DNA of 64,000 nucleotides. Origin: Microbispora sp. NBC_01189. GTDB lineage: Bacteria; Actinomycetota; Actinomycetes; Streptosporangiales; Streptosporangiaceae. Both the position numbers and the translations under genes were made by a program. The stretch lies in the NCBI RefSeq assembly GCF_036010665.1, contig NZ_CP108581.1, positions 6,381,501-6,445,500 of the forward strand, given 5' to 3'. Under the pieces are notes generated by a model. The model saw nothing but the letters and a program-made list of their open reading frames with translations, was not told the origin of the DNA and did not search any database. Shown in pieces: positions 46,462 to 55,393 of the stretch; positions within the stretch are counted from its first letter, which is position 1; each line of letters begins with the position of its first letter.

Positions 46462-47502
46462 TCAGCCGGGGTGGCGGCGCAGGAGCAGCATCGCCGCGTC
46501 GTCGGGGACCGGTCCGCCGACGTGGCGCAGCAGGTCGGCGCGCAGGTCGTCGAGGGCCGCCTGGGGATCGGCGCCCCAGGCGAGGTGCGCCCGCTCGGCG
46601 AGGGGATAGAAGCGCCCCGCCCGGTCCCGGGCCTCGATCACGCCGTCGGTGTAGAAGAGGATCTGGTCGCCGTCACCGAAGGGCAGCCGGTGCGGCTTGG
46701 GCCGCGGTGAGCCCAGCGAGCCGAGCCCGAGCGGGAGCGCCTCCTCCTGGGGTTCGGCGAAGCAGGCCGCGCCGTCGGCCCGCAGCACGAGCGGGGCCGG
46801 ATGGCCGCAGTTGAGCAGCGAGATCTCCCCCTCGTGGACCTCGGCGAGGATCGCGGTGACGAACTTCTCCCCACTCAGATGACGGCCCAGGCTGGCCTCC
46901 ACGCGCTCGGCCACCCCGGAGAGCTCGGACTCGTCGTAGGCGGCCTCGCGGAAGGCGCCGAGCACCCACGCCGCGGTCTCGACCGCCTCAAGGCCCTTGC
47001 CCTGCACGTCGCCGATGAGGATCCGGACGCCCTCCGGCCTGGTGACCACCTCGTACAGGTCGCCGCCGATCTGGGCCTCCGCCGCCGCCGAAGTGTAGGA
47101 GAGCGCCACGCGCAGGTCACCGGCCCGCCGGGGGACCGGGCGCAGCAGCACTCTCTGGGCGGCCTCGGCGACCAGGCGGACGTTGGCCAGCTCCCGCTCC
47201 CGGCGGTTCCGCAGCTGGCTGGCCAGCATGCTCGCGGCGATGACGCCGACGAGCGCCGCGATCGTGAGGTTGTTCTGCGGCCGGCCGAACAGGCCGTCGT
47301 AGACGGAGAGGGGGAGGCAGATGGCGAGGGCCAGCGCCCCCACCAGGGCCGTGCGGCGCACGCCGCCGGCCACCGAGGCGAAGGTCGGTCCCAGGGTGAG
47401 CAGCGGCAGGAAGCCCAGACCGGGCCCGCTGACCAGGTCGACGACGACGACCAGGGAGATCGCGATGAACGGCAACGCACGCAGGACGCTCTGAGAACTC
47501 AT
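46462..47502 (-). CDS. Membrane-anchored SpoIIE/RsbU-type PP2C phosphatase
   Basis: 346 residues from ATG 47502 with GGAG 6 bases upstream. Three hydrophobic helices fill residues 5-110. A short coiled linker (ASQLRNRRERELANVRLVAEAAQ) leads to the PP2C domain with GGDLYEVV and LIGDVQGKGLEAVETAA, then NCGHPAPLVLR and FYTDGVIEARD, which carry the metal-binding aspartates. In actinomycetes these phosphatases dephosphorylate anti-anti-sigma proteins in sigma-factor switching. No partner gene is adjacent. Confidence 0.92.
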   Translation of the reverse strand: MSSQSVLRALPFIAISLVVVVDLVSGPGLGFLPLLTLGPTFASVAGGVRRTALVGALALAICLPLSVYDGLFGRPQNNLTIAALVGVIAASMLASQLRNRRERELANVRLVAEAAQRVLLRPVPRRAGDLRVALSYTSAAAEAQIGGDLYEVVTRPEGVRILIGDVQGKGLEAVETAAWVLGAFREAAYDESELSGVAERVEASLGRHLSGEKFVTAILAEVHEGEISLLNCGHPAPLVLRADGAACFAEPQEEALPLGLGSLGSPRPKPHRLPFGDGDQILFYTDGVIEARDRAGRFYPLAERAHLAWGADPQAALDDLRADLLRHVGGPVPDDAAMLLLRRHPG

Positions 47503-47634
47503 CGCGACTCCAATGCCGGCCCCCGCGTCATTACGAGACACCTTCCGTGATGGCCCTACCCCTTCCCGGCTCAGGAAGCGGGCACTCCCGATCAATCAGT
47601 GTGGATGACGACTTTTCGGGATTAGCCCGCCCGA

Positions 47635-47659
47635 GTGGTCACGCGTGACGCGTGATCAC
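47635..47659 (-). terminator. 11-bp inverted repeat downstream of trkA
   Basis: GTGGTCACGCG and CGCGTGATCAC pair around TGA, with one G-T pair, about 80 bases past the trkA-like stop. It could end that transcript or, given its symmetric DNA sequence, be an operator of the SpoIIE gene. No U-tract. Confidence 0.4.
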
Positions 47660-47739
47660 TCCGAGTGATGACGTTACTCGAATTCGTGATGTGGTGGGTG
47701 GTAAAGGAGGACATTCGCGCCATCGGCCCCGCCATGGAC

Positions 47740-48402
47740 TCAGGGCAGCTCGGCGAACCGTTCGACCCGGTCCGTACGGCCGGACACGATGATCACATCG
47801 CCGTAGCCGAGCTCGGTTTCGGCGGTGGCGTAGGTGAACTCCTCGTCCGGCCGCTTCACGGCCACGACCGTCACGCCGTACTTGCGGCGCAGGCTGGACT
47901 CGCCGAGAGGGATGCCGACGTACTCCTTGGGCGGGAGGGTCTTGGCCAGCGCGAAGTTCTCGTCGACCTCCATGTAGTCGAGCATCCGCCCGCTGACCAG
48001 GTGGGCCACGCGCTCGCCCATGTCGTGCTCGGGGAAGACGACGTGCTGGACGCCGATCCGGCTGAGGATGCGGCCGTGCTGGCTGCTGACCGCCTTGGCC
48101 CAGATGTCGTCGATCTCCATCTCCACCAGCAGCGACGAGGTGAGGATGCTCGCCTCCAGGTCGCTGCCGATGGCGCAGACCGCGCGGTAGAAGTCCGGCA
48201 GCCCGAGCTGGCGCAGCGCCTCGGGGTCGGTGGCGTCGGCCCTGGCGATGTGGGTGATCCGGCCCGCGAGGCTCTGCACCACCTTGGGCCGGTGGTCGAT
48301 GGCCAGCACCTCGGTGCCGCGCCGCACCAGCTCAAGGGCGAGTGAGGTGCCGAAACGGCCGAGACCGATCACCGCCACGGGGTCGTTTCTGATGTCAGCC
48401 AA
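47740..48402 (-). CDS. TrkA/KtrA-type potassium channel regulator (RCK protein)
   Basis: 220 residues from a TTG codon that overlaps the trkH stop and has GGAGG 9 bases upstream; an ATG at 48429 is the alternative. TrkA_N domain: AVIGLGRFGTSLALELVRRGTE, then DHRPK and the DATDPEALRQLG motif, binding NAD or ATP. The TrkA_C ligand domain occupies about 140-215. It gates the TrkH channel encoded just upstream in the operon. Confidence 0.92.
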   Translation of the reverse strand: MADIRNDPVAVIGLGRFGTSLALELVRRGTEVLAIDHRPKVVQSLAGRITHIARADATDPEALRQLGLPDFYRAVCAIGSDLEASILTSSLLVEMEIDDIWAKAVSSQHGRILSRIGVQHVVFPEHDMGERVAHLVSGRMLDYMEVDENFALAKTLPPKEYVGIPLGESSLRRKYGVTVVAVKRPDEEFTYATAETELGYGDVIIVSGRTDRVERFAELP

Positions 48403-49744
48403 CGATGACGTCCTCCTCCGGTAATTCATAGCGGCGGGTGCGTTCCTTGAGCGCCAGCGCGGAGCCCAGCGTGAGCGGGCCGATCCGGCCGACGAACATC
48501 AGCAGCGTGAGCAGCGTCTGCGCGGCGGGGGAGACGGCGGAGACGACGCCGACCGACAGCCCGGTCGTGCCGAAGGCGGAGACGACCTCGAAGAGTACCC
48601 TGTCCGGCGCGTGCGGCGTCAGCACCAGCAGGATGTAGGTGAAGAGCGCCACGAGGCCCACGCTCAGCACGGTGAGCGAGACCGCCTGCCGCTGGGCCGC
48701 CTCGGTGAGGCGGCGGTGGCCGATGTTCACCTGGCTCTCGCCGCGCAGCTCCGCCCACACGACGAACGTGAGCAGGCCCAGCGTGGTGACCTTGATGCCA
48801 CCCGCGGTGCCCGCGCTGCCGCCGCCGACGAACATCAGCAACTCGGTGACCAGCCAACTGGAGGGGTGCATCTGCGCGATGTCGACGCTGTTGAAGCCGG
48901 CGCTGCGCGGCATGACCGCGGTGAAGAAGGCCGTCAGCAGCTTGGCCTGCCCGTCCAGCGGGCCGAGGGTGCGGGGGTTGGCCCACTCGGTGACGAGGAA
49001 GATCAGCGTGCCGCCGGCCAGCAGGACCGCGGTGACCGTGAGTGTGATGCGGGTCAGCAGTGACCAGCGCTTCGGGCGGCGCCAGGACCGGCGCAGCTCG
49101 AACACCACGGGATAACCGAGGCCGCCCACGATCACCGCCGCCGCGACGGTCAGGCAGATCCACGGGTCGGCGGCGAACCGGACGAGGCTGTCGGGCCAGA
49201 GCGCGAAACCGGCGTTGTTGAACGCGGAGACCGCGTGGAACACGCCCAGGTAGAGGCCGCGGCCGGGGGACTCGCCGTACCCGAGGACGAACCTGAGCGT
49301 GAGGACGGCCGCGATCACAGCCTCGCAGAGCAGGTTGAACACCACGACCTTGCCCACCACCCGCCGCAGGTCACCCCCGTTGAGCACCCGGGTCTCCGCC
49401 TGGGCGGACAACCGGGCGCGCAGGCCAAGCCTGCGGGAGACCAGCAGGGTGAAGACGGTGGCGAGGGTCATGATGCCGAGGCCGCCGACCTGGATCAGGA
49501 CCGCGATGACCGCCTCGCCGAACGGCGACCAGTGCGCGGACGTGTCCACGACGGTCAGCCCGTTCACGCACACCGCGGAGGTGGCGGTGAACAGGGCGGT
49601 GATCCAGTCGGAGGGCTTGCCCGAGGTCGTCGCGAGCGGACTGGACAGCAGGGCGGTCCCCAGGAGCACGGCCGCGCCGAACACAGTCGTGATCACCTGC
49701 GCCGGCTGGGTGAAACGCCCCAGCACCGCCCAGAACAGCCTCAT
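48395..49744 (-). CDS. TrkH/KtrB-type potassium transporter
   Basis: 449 residues with about ten hydrophobic helices and the four selectivity-filter-like loops of the family, such as TATSAVCVNGLTVVD, FHAVSAFNNAGFALW, PRSAGFNSVDI and VSAFGTTGLSVGV, each with the conserved Gly. It forms the membrane pore of a K+ uptake system together with the overlapping TrkA gene. The promoter region contains three CCGGAAAC repeats. Confidence 0.93.
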   Translation of the reverse strand: MRLFWAVLGRFTQPAQVITTVFGAAVLLGTALLSSPLATTSGKPSDWITALFTATSAVCVNGLTVVDTSAHWSPFGEAVIAVLIQVGGLGIMTLATVFTLLVSRRLGLRARLSAQAETRVLNGGDLRRVVGKVVVFNLLCEAVIAAVLTLRFVLGYGESPGRGLYLGVFHAVSAFNNAGFALWPDSLVRFAADPWICLTVAAAVIVGGLGYPVVFELRRSWRRPKRWSLLTRITLTVTAVLLAGGTLIFLVTEWANPRTLGPLDGQAKLLTAFFTAVMPRSAGFNSVDIAQMHPSSWLVTELLMFVGGGSAGTAGGIKVTTLGLLTFVVWAELRGESQVNIGHRRLTEAAQRQAVSLTVLSVGLVALFTYILLVLTPHAPDRVLFEVVSAFGTTGLSVGVVSAVSPAAQTLLTLLMFVGRIGPLTLGSALALKERTRRYELPEEDVIVG

Positions 49745-50145
49745 GCCGGCACCGGCGCGCTCATCGGCGGCCCGCCGTGCTCACTACCACCCGGAAACCT
49801 CCCCTGTCCGGAAACCTCCCTGTCCGGAAACGACGGGGCGTCGCCGACCAGACTTCTCGCACACGGCGGCTAACCGTAACAGCATTTATGTCGCGAAACG
49901 CATCAGGGGATGTCGTGCCGAGGAGGTCCGGCGCCGGCACGCCCACGCTGTAAATTTCACCGTCCGGTTCCCGTCGCCGGCTCCGGTCCGGCCCTCGTAC
50001 CGGCAGATGGGGCGTGTTCCCGGCGTCCCGGGGGCGTCGGCAGGCGGCGTCGGGACCTTGACGGGCCCTCGCCGCCTCGTGTTTGCTCCGCTGCACCACC
50101 ACCATCCCGATCGGACAGAAGAACGGCCTGTCCTCCTCGAAGACT
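49745..50145. promoter_or_regulatory. Divergent region between trkH and the arabinofuranosidase gene
   Basis: No gene is supported here. CCGGAAAC recurs at 49791, 49808 and 49824 (about 16 bases apart), 50-90 bases upstream of the trkH start, and may be its control site. The middle contains an AT-richer stretch around 49870-49900, likely a promoter. A cyclic-di-AMP riboswitch was considered because of trkH but I could not find its motifs. The two LacI-type palindromes lie just to the right. Confidence 0.4.
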
Positions 50146-50159
50146 TGTTAGCGCTAACA
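50146..50159. promoter_or_regulatory. LacI-type operator 1
   Basis: TGTTAGCGCTAACA is a perfect 14-bp palindrome with the central CG of LacI/GalR-family sites, 63 bases before the GH54 start. Such sites control glycosidase genes in actinomycetes by sugar-released repressors. Confidence 0.85.
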
Positions 50160-50174
50160 CTCAAGGCCCCCCTG

Positions 50175-50188
50175 TGTTAGCGCTAACA
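50175..50188. promoter_or_regulatory. LacI-type operator 2
   Basis: An identical perfect palindrome to the one 29 bases upstream, 34 bases before the GH54 start. 29 bases is close to three helical turns, so two repressor dimers could bind on one face of the DNA. The repressor gene is not in the window. Confidence 0.85.
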
Positions 50189-50221
50189 ACCCATCCTCTC
50201 GCAGTTTGTCCGGGAGCGCTC

Positions 50222-51673
50222 ATGAAGATTCCTCGTCTGCGGCTCTGGATCGCCGCCGGGGTCGCCGCCGTGATCGGCGGGGCCGGCGCGCTGACCACGA
50301 CCACCGCCCACGCCGCCACCGGATGCCGGGTGGACTACTCGGTCAGCAGCCAGTGGTCCGGCGGCTTCGGCGCCAGCGTGACCATCACCAACCTCGGTGA
50401 CCCCGTCAACGGGTGGCGGCTCACGTGGTCGTTCCCCTCCGGGCAGACGATCACCCAGCTCTGGAACGGCTCCTACACCCAGTCCGGCTCCCAGGTGACG
50501 GTGACCAACGCCTCCTACAACGGCAGCATCCCGACCGGCGGCAACACGAGCTTCGGTTTCAACGGAGCATTCGGCGGCACCAACACGGCGCCGACGAGCT
50601 TCGCCCTCAACGGCGTGACCTGCACCGGCTCGACGGGACCCTCCACCACGCCGTCGAGCACCCCCTCGAATACTCCGTCGGCCAGCCCCTCCGCGAGCCC
50701 GTCGTCCACCCCGCAGGCGTCGTCCAAGCCCTGTGACATCTACGCGGCGGGCGGCACACCGTGTGTGGCCGCGCACAGCACGACCCGCGCGCTCTACCGC
50801 GCCTACAACGGCAACCTGTACCAGGTCAGGCGGTCGTCCGACAACGCCACCCGGAACATCGGCGTGCTGAGCGCGGGCGGCGTCGCCAACGCCGCCGCCC
50901 AGGACTCGTTCTGCTCCGGCACCACCTGCGTCATCACCGTCGTGTACGACCAGTCCGGGCGCGGCAACGACGTCTGGTACCAGGGATCGGGCGGGGCCGG
51001 CGGCAAGGCCACCCCCGCGAAGGCGACGACCGAGTCACTGACGGTCGGCGGGAGCAAGGCGTACTCACTGTACATCAACCCCGGCAACAGCTACTGGCGC
51101 GACGGCCACACGACCGGCGTGCCGACCGGCAGCGCGCCCGAGGGCGTCTACATGGTGACCAGCGGCACGCACGTCAACAGCGGCTGCTGCTTCGACTACG
51201 GCAACAGCGAGACGACCCGGAGGGCCGACGGCGCGGGCGCCATGGACGCGATCTACTTCGGCACGAGCTGCTGGTTCGGCGGCTGCTCCGGAAGCGGCCC
51301 GTGGGTCCAGGCCGACCTCGAATACGGCCTCTACCCCGGCGGCAGCAGCTCCTGGAACCCCAACCAGCGGGCCTTCACCAGCAAGTTCGTCACCGCCACG
51401 CTGAAGAACAACGGCACGTCCCGGTTCGCGATCAAGGGCAGCAACGCCCAGTCCGGCAGCCTCTACACGCTGTACGACGGCTCGCTCCCCGGCGGCTACA
51501 ACCCGATGAGGAAGCAGGGCGCGATCATCCTCGGCAGCGGCGGCGACTGCTGCGCCACCAACACCAACCTCAGCGCGGGCACCTTCTACGAAGGAGCGAT
51601 CGTCTCGGGCTACCCGTCCGACGCGACCGAGAACGCGGTCCAGGCCGACGTGGTCGCCGCCGGCTACCGCTGA
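50222..51673 (+). CDS. Secreted GH54 alpha-L-arabinofuranosidase with CBM2
   Basis: 483 residues with a Sec signal peptide ([20 protein letters not shown], cleavage after AHA near 36). A CBM2 domain follows (about 38-138: [31 protein letters not shown]), a Ser/Thr/Pro linker (about 140-175), then the GH54 core starting [24 protein letters not shown]. By comparison with fungal AbfB, the nucleophile is Glu367 in [10 protein letters not shown] and the acid/base Asp442 in LGSGGDCC; both are kept. The usual AbfB arabinose-binding C-terminal domain is absent, replaced by the N-terminal CBM2. It should remove arabinose side chains from plant cell wall arabinoxylan or arabinan. Confidence 0.93.
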   Translation: MKIPRLRLWIAAGVAAVIGGAGALTTTTAHAATGCRVDYSVSSQWSGGFGASVTITNLGDPVNGWRLTWSFPSGQTITQLWNGSYTQSGSQVTVTNASYNGSIPTGGNTSFGFNGAFGGTNTAPTSFALNGVTCTGSTGPSTTPSSTPSNTPSASPSASPSSTPQASSKPCDIYAAGGTPCVAAHSTTRALYRAYNGNLYQVRRSSDNATRNIGVLSAGGVANAAAQDSFCSGTTCVITVVYDQSGRGNDVWYQGSGGAGGKATPAKATTESLTVGGSKAYSLYINPGNSYWRDGHTTGVPTGSAPEGVYMVTSGTHVNSGCCFDYGNSETTRRADGAGAMDAIYFGTSCWFGGCSGSGPWVQADLEYGLYPGGSSSWNPNQRAFTSKFVTATLKNNGTSRFAIKGSNAQSGSLYTLYDGSLPGGYNPMRKQGAIILGSGGDCCATNTNLSAGTFYEGAIVSGYPSDATENAVQADVVAAGYR

Positions 51674-51713
51674 GCCGCCCGTCCCGCCTCCCGCTCCGAG
51701 GCTCCGTCCCCCC

Positions 51714-51757
51714 GAGATCGCCCCGAGATCCCCCCCGAGATCGCCCCTGAGATCGAG
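51714..51757. repeat. Four short tandem repeats between the two arabinanase-like genes
   Basis: CCGAGATC (one copy CTGAGATC) recurs four times about 11-13 bases apart in the 99-base gap, ending just before the GGAAGG ribosome site of the second gene. Could be a slippage product or affect message processing. Confidence 0.6.
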
Positions 51758-51772
51758 AAAGGAAGGCTCCTC

Positions 51773-53149
51773 GTGACCCTGTCCCGGAGAGACTTCACCA
51801 AGGCGGCCCTCGGTTCCGCCGCGCTCGTCACCGCGGGCGCGGCGGGGTTCCCGCGGGCGGCGCGGGCGGCGACGTACACCGCCTACGTCTTCGCGTACTT
51901 CACCGAGTCGCCGTCGGCCCAGGGCGCGGACTACGGCCTGCACCTCGCGGTCAGCCGGGACGGCCTCAACTGGACGCCGCTGAACCAGAACAACCCGGTC
52001 GTCACCCCGACGGCCGGCCAGCTCGGCCTGCGCGACCCGCAGGTGTTCCGGAAGAACGACGGCACGTTCGTCGTGATCGCCACCGACCTCAAGGGCACCG
52101 ACTGGAACTCGAACAGTCAGTATCTGCACGTCTGGGACTCGGCGAACCTGACCAATTTCACGGGATACCGCCGGGTGCGGATGCAGACCACCAACGACCA
52201 CACCTGGGCGCCGACGGTCTTCTGGGACGCCTCGCGCGGGCAGTACGGCATCGTCTACTCCGCCGCCGAGATCCTCAGGGTGAACTACACGACCGACTTC
52301 GTGACCGTCGGCGCCGCCCAGACCTTCTTCAGCCCGGGCTTCGGCGTCCTCGACGGCGACATCGTCGTGGACGGCGCGACCACCTACCTGTACTACAAGA
52401 ACCTCGGCGACGGCCGTCTCTACGGGGCGCGGTCGTCCACGGGCGCCCCCAACAGCTTCACCACCTACACCAGCGGCCTGATCCAGGGGAGCGGCATCGA
52501 GGCGCCGCTGCTGCACCGGACCAACGAGGGCGGGTGGCGGCTGTGGGGCGACTCGTACAGTCCCGTAAACAACGACTACTACGCCTGGGGGTCGGCCAAC
52601 GTCGGCGCCAACTCCTGGACCCCGCTGAACCAGCGTGACTACACCCCGCCGCTGAACTCCAAGCACGGCTCGATCGCCCAGATCACCGACGCCGAGTACA
52701 ACGCCCTGGTGAGCCGGTGGGGAACGCCCACCTGGGTGCGGCTGAAGTCCTCCAACTATCCCGACCGTTTCGTACGGCACCAGAACAACGTCGCGCGCAT
52801 CGACGCCTATCCCTTCGATCCGTACCGCGACCAGATGTGGCGGATGGTCCCCGGCCTCGCCGACTCGGCCGGGGTCTCGTTCGAGTCGGTGAACTACCCC
52901 GGCAGCTACCTGCGGCACTACAACTACGAGCTGCGGCTCGCCGCCGCCGAGAACACCGCGACGTTCCGCGCCGACGCCACCTTCTACCGCACCGCCGGTC
53001 TGGCCGACTCGGCGTGGACGTCGTTCCGCTCCTACAACTACCCCGACCGCTATGTCAGGCACTACGACTACGTGCTCCGCATCGACCCGCTGAGCGCGTC
53101 CTCCAGCGCCGTGGACCGGCAGGACGCCACCTTCCGCATCACCTCCTGA
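51773..53149 (+). CDS. Tat-exported GH43-like arabinosidase with AbfB (CBM42) domain
   Basis: 458 residues from GTG with GGAAGG 7 bases upstream. The N-terminus has a Tat signal (SRRDFTKAALGSAALVTAG). A five-bladed GH43-like propeller follows, with LGLRDPQVF (base Asp region), YLYYKNLG and GSGIEAPLLHR (acid Glu). Residues about 325-457 are an AbfB/CBM42 domain with repeats such as SSNYPDRFVRH, SVNYPGSYLRHYNYEL and SYNYPDRYVRHYDYVL, which bind arabinofuranose. Same strand as the GH54 gene and likely co-regulated by the two LacI sites. Confidence 0.9.
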   Translation: MTLSRRDFTKAALGSAALVTAGAAGFPRAARAATYTAYVFAYFTESPSAQGADYGLHLAVSRDGLNWTPLNQNNPVVTPTAGQLGLRDPQVFRKNDGTFVVIATDLKGTDWNSNSQYLHVWDSANLTNFTGYRRVRMQTTNDHTWAPTVFWDASRGQYGIVYSAAEILRVNYTTDFVTVGAAQTFFSPGFGVLDGDIVVDGATTYLYYKNLGDGRLYGARSSTGAPNSFTTYTSGLIQGSGIEAPLLHRTNEGGWRLWGDSYSPVNNDYYAWGSANVGANSWTPLNQRDYTPPLNSKHGSIAQITDAEYNALVSRWGTPTWVRLKSSNYPDRFVRHQNNVARIDAYPFDPYRDQMWRMVPGLADSAGVSFESVNYPGSYLRHYNYELRLAAAENTATFRADATFYRTAGLADSAWTSFRSYNYPDRYVRHYDYVLRIDPLSASSSAVDRQDATFRITS

Positions 53150-53172
53150 CAACTCAGCTATGCCGTCCGGCC

Positions 53173-53206
53173 TTGAATATCATGTCTCTCAATATATGAT
53201 GAGCAC
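53173..53206 (+). promoter_or_regulatory. Promoter of the PadR gene with dyad symmetry
   Basis: TTGAAT (53173-53178) and TATGAT (53195-53200), 16 bases apart, place transcription start at the ATG at 53207, giving a leaderless mRNA. ATCAT and ATGAT flank the spacer as an inverted repeat, a probable PadR autoregulatory site. Confidence 0.55.
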
Positions 53207-53545
53207 ATGACATCACGGCCGATCACCGAACCCGCCTTTCTCGTCCTCACCGCGCTGGTCGACGAGCCGCGGCACGGCTACGGCATCGCGCAGGAGGTGG
53301 AGCGGCTCTCCTCGGGGCGCGTCCAGCTCAAGATCGGCACCCTGTACGGCGTGCTCGACCGGCTCGCGGCCGACGCCCTGGTGACGCCCGACCGGGAGGA
53401 GGTGCGGCAGGGACGGCTGCGCCGCTACTACCGGCTGACCGACGAGGGGGCGCGAGCGCTGGAGGAGGAGGCCGTCCGGCTGGCGGACAACGCCCACCGC
53501 GCCGTCGAGCGACTCCGCCTCCGGCAGGCGGGCGGTCTGGCATGA
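53207..53545 (+). CDS. PadR-family transcriptional regulator
   Basis: 112 residues. Winged helix PadR pattern: FLVLTALVDEPRHGYGIAQEVERLS, LKIGTLYGVLDRLAADALV, then RRYYRLTDEGARALEEE. Short one-domain type that commonly controls the overlapping membrane-protein gene. The stop overlaps the next ATG. Confidence 0.93.
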   Translation: MTSRPITEPAFLVLTALVDEPRHGYGIAQEVERLSSGRVQLKIGTLYGVLDRLAADALVTPDREEVRQGRLRRYYRLTDEGARALEEEAVRLADNAHRAVERLRLRQAGGLA

Positions 53546-53885
53546 GCGTGCTGGAGGAACGCTACCGGCGGGTGCTCCGGCTGCTGCCCGCGTCCTACCG
53601 GGCGCGGCGCGAGGAGGAGATGGCCTCCGCCTTCCTCGACGGCGCCCGCCGCGCGGAGACCGGCCTCGACGAGCAGCGCGTACGGTGGAGCCGTGGCTGT
53701 GGCTGGACCCGCCGGGCCTCGCCTGCGTCTCGCTGCACGCGGTGACGGCGTGGCTGGTCCTGCGCCGGTCCGTGCAACTGGCCCTGCTCCTGGCGTGCGG
53801 GGTCACGCTCGTCGCGCTCACCGTACGGACGCCGGGCACGACGCCGCGGGACGACCTCCCCGGCACCCGCGAGCAGTCCGGCTGA
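53542..53885 (+). pseudogene. PadR-associated membrane protein gene, internally deleted and frameshifted
   Basis: The start ERYRRVLRLLPASYRARREEEMASAFLDGARRAETGLDEQRVRW is the standard N-terminus of large multi-helix proteins encoded after such PadR genes. After about 50 residues the frame breaks. In another frame the next DNA reads LWLDPPGLACVSLHAVTAWLVLRRSVQLALLLACGV, the last hydrophobic part and C-terminus of such a protein. The central several hundred bases are gone. Confidence 0.75.
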
Positions 53886-54063
53886 CATGACCGGATGAAC
53901 AGATGGCCGGATAAACAGAGCCGGCATGTCCACCCTGTTTGCCGGACCGGAAAAACATGTATCTCTGACGACCAGGGGAATGGCTGTTCCGGCTGGATCG
54001 ATATTTGATTTCCGGAAATGTCAAGCACTGTAACGTCTACTGTCGGCATAGTAGCCTGCGCTC

Positions 54064-55377
54064 ATGTTCAGCCCATTCGCCGCATGCCGGGCGGCCGCTC
54101 TGCGACCCATGGTCGTCTGGGCGGCCGTCGCCGGGGTCATCGCCGCCGGGTCGCCGATCGCGCTCGGCTCCTCCTCCGCGTACGCGGGGGACTCGGGCTC
54201 GTCCGCCGACGCCGTCATCGTCTGGGACCGCAACGCCCAGACCGCGATCTGGGACGTCGCCGGTCAGCAACCGCAGGTCCAGGCACGCAGCTTCGCGATG
54301 GTGCACGGGGCGGTCTACGACGCGGTGAACGCGATCGCCGGCGCTCCCTACCGGCCGTACCTGGTCGCACCGGCCGCCGACGGCACGGAGTCGACGGACG
54401 CGGCCGTCGCGGCCGCGAGTTACCTGGTGCTGCGAGCGCTGTTCCCCGACCAGCAGGCGAGGTTGAAAGCCCAGTACGACGAGTCGCTGGGCGCGATACC
54501 CGACGGCACCGCGAAACAGCGGGGAATAACCGTGGGCACCAGGGCCGCCGACGCGATGATCGCGGCTCGGCGGGACGACGGGGCGTTCGGCGACCAGACC
54601 TGGCCCGTGGGCGCCCGCCCCGGTCAGTGGCGGCCGGCGCCGCCCGCGTTCGCCTCGGACGGGGCATGGGTCGGTCACCTCAAGCCGTTCCTCATCCCCA
54701 GCGCGTCCATGTTCCGCACGTCCGGCCCGCCCGCGCTCAGCGGCCGCCGGTACGCCCGGGACCTCAACGAGGTCAAGACGGTCGGCTCGGCGACCAGCAC
54801 GGTCCGTACGGCCGACCAGACGCAGGCCGCGATCTGGTGGCACGACCGGCATCTGGCCGAATGGGAGATCAAACGCCAGCTCGCGACGCGGCAGCGCCTG
54901 AACACCCTTCAGGCGGCGCGGATGTTCGCGATGGTCGATCTGGCCGAGACCGATGCCACGATCGCCTGCTACAACGAGAAGGCGGCGTGGAACTTCTGGC
55001 GCCCGGTCACCGCGATCCGGCTGGCCGACACGGACGGCAACCCCGAGACGGCCGCCGACCCCGCCTGGACGCCGTTGCTCGTCACGCCGCCGCACCCCGA
55101 CTACACGTCCGGGCACACCTGCTTCACCGCGGCGAGCATGTCGGCCCTGCGGTACTTCTTCGGCCGGGACGACATCCCTTTCAGCGGCTACAGCGCCGAT
55201 TCGGGCACCACCAGGTACTTCCGCGGTTTCTCCCACGCGCTCGCCGAGGTCGTTGAGGCCCGCGTCTGGGGCGGCATCCACACCCGCACGGCGGATGTGC
55301 AGGGCGCGAAGATCGGCGCGCGGGTCACCGCCTACATGGTCGCGCACTATTTCACCCCGAGGCCGCGGAGCCGGTAG
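54064..55377 (+). CDS. Secreted vanadium-dependent haloperoxidase-like PAP2 protein
   Basis: 437 residues with a signal peptide (cleavage probably near AYA at 42). The vanadate/phosphate site of the superfamily is visible in three parts: KAAWNFWRPVTAIR (Lys and Arg), HPDYTSGHTCF (Ser-Gly-His) and RVWGGIHTRTADVQGAKIG (Arg and His). Relatives annotated as vanadium-dependent haloperoxidase or phosphoesterase are common in actinomycetes; which activity holds here is open. Monocistronic and convergent with the amidase gene. Confidence 0.88.
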   Translation: MFSPFAACRAAALRPMVVWAAVAGVIAAGSPIALGSSSAYAGDSGSSADAVIVWDRNAQTAIWDVAGQQPQVQARSFAMVHGAVYDAVNAIAGAPYRPYLVAPAADGTESTDAAVAAASYLVLRALFPDQQARLKAQYDESLGAIPDGTAKQRGITVGTRAADAMIAARRDDGAFGDQTWPVGARPGQWRPAPPAFASDGAWVGHLKPFLIPSASMFRTSGPPALSGRRYARDLNEVKTVGSATSTVRTADQTQAAIWWHDRHLAEWEIKRQLATRQRLNTLQAARMFAMVDLAETDATIACYNEKAAWNFWRPVTAIRLADTDGNPETAADPAWTPLLVTPPHPDYTSGHTCFTAASMSALRYFFGRDDIPFSGYSADSGTTRYFRGFSHALAEVVEARVWGGIHTRTADVQGAKIGARVTAYMVAHYFTPRPRSR

Positions 55378-55393
55378 GGCCGCGCGCCCCCGC

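Noticed and set aside
49745-50145. Cyclic-di-AMP riboswitch for trkH
   Set aside because: Considered because trk genes can carry one, but I could not find the expected paired elements by eye.
51065-53152. 695-residue minus-strand open frame
   Set aside because: Antisense of the two secreted glycosidases; Val/Gly/Arg-rich, no domain.
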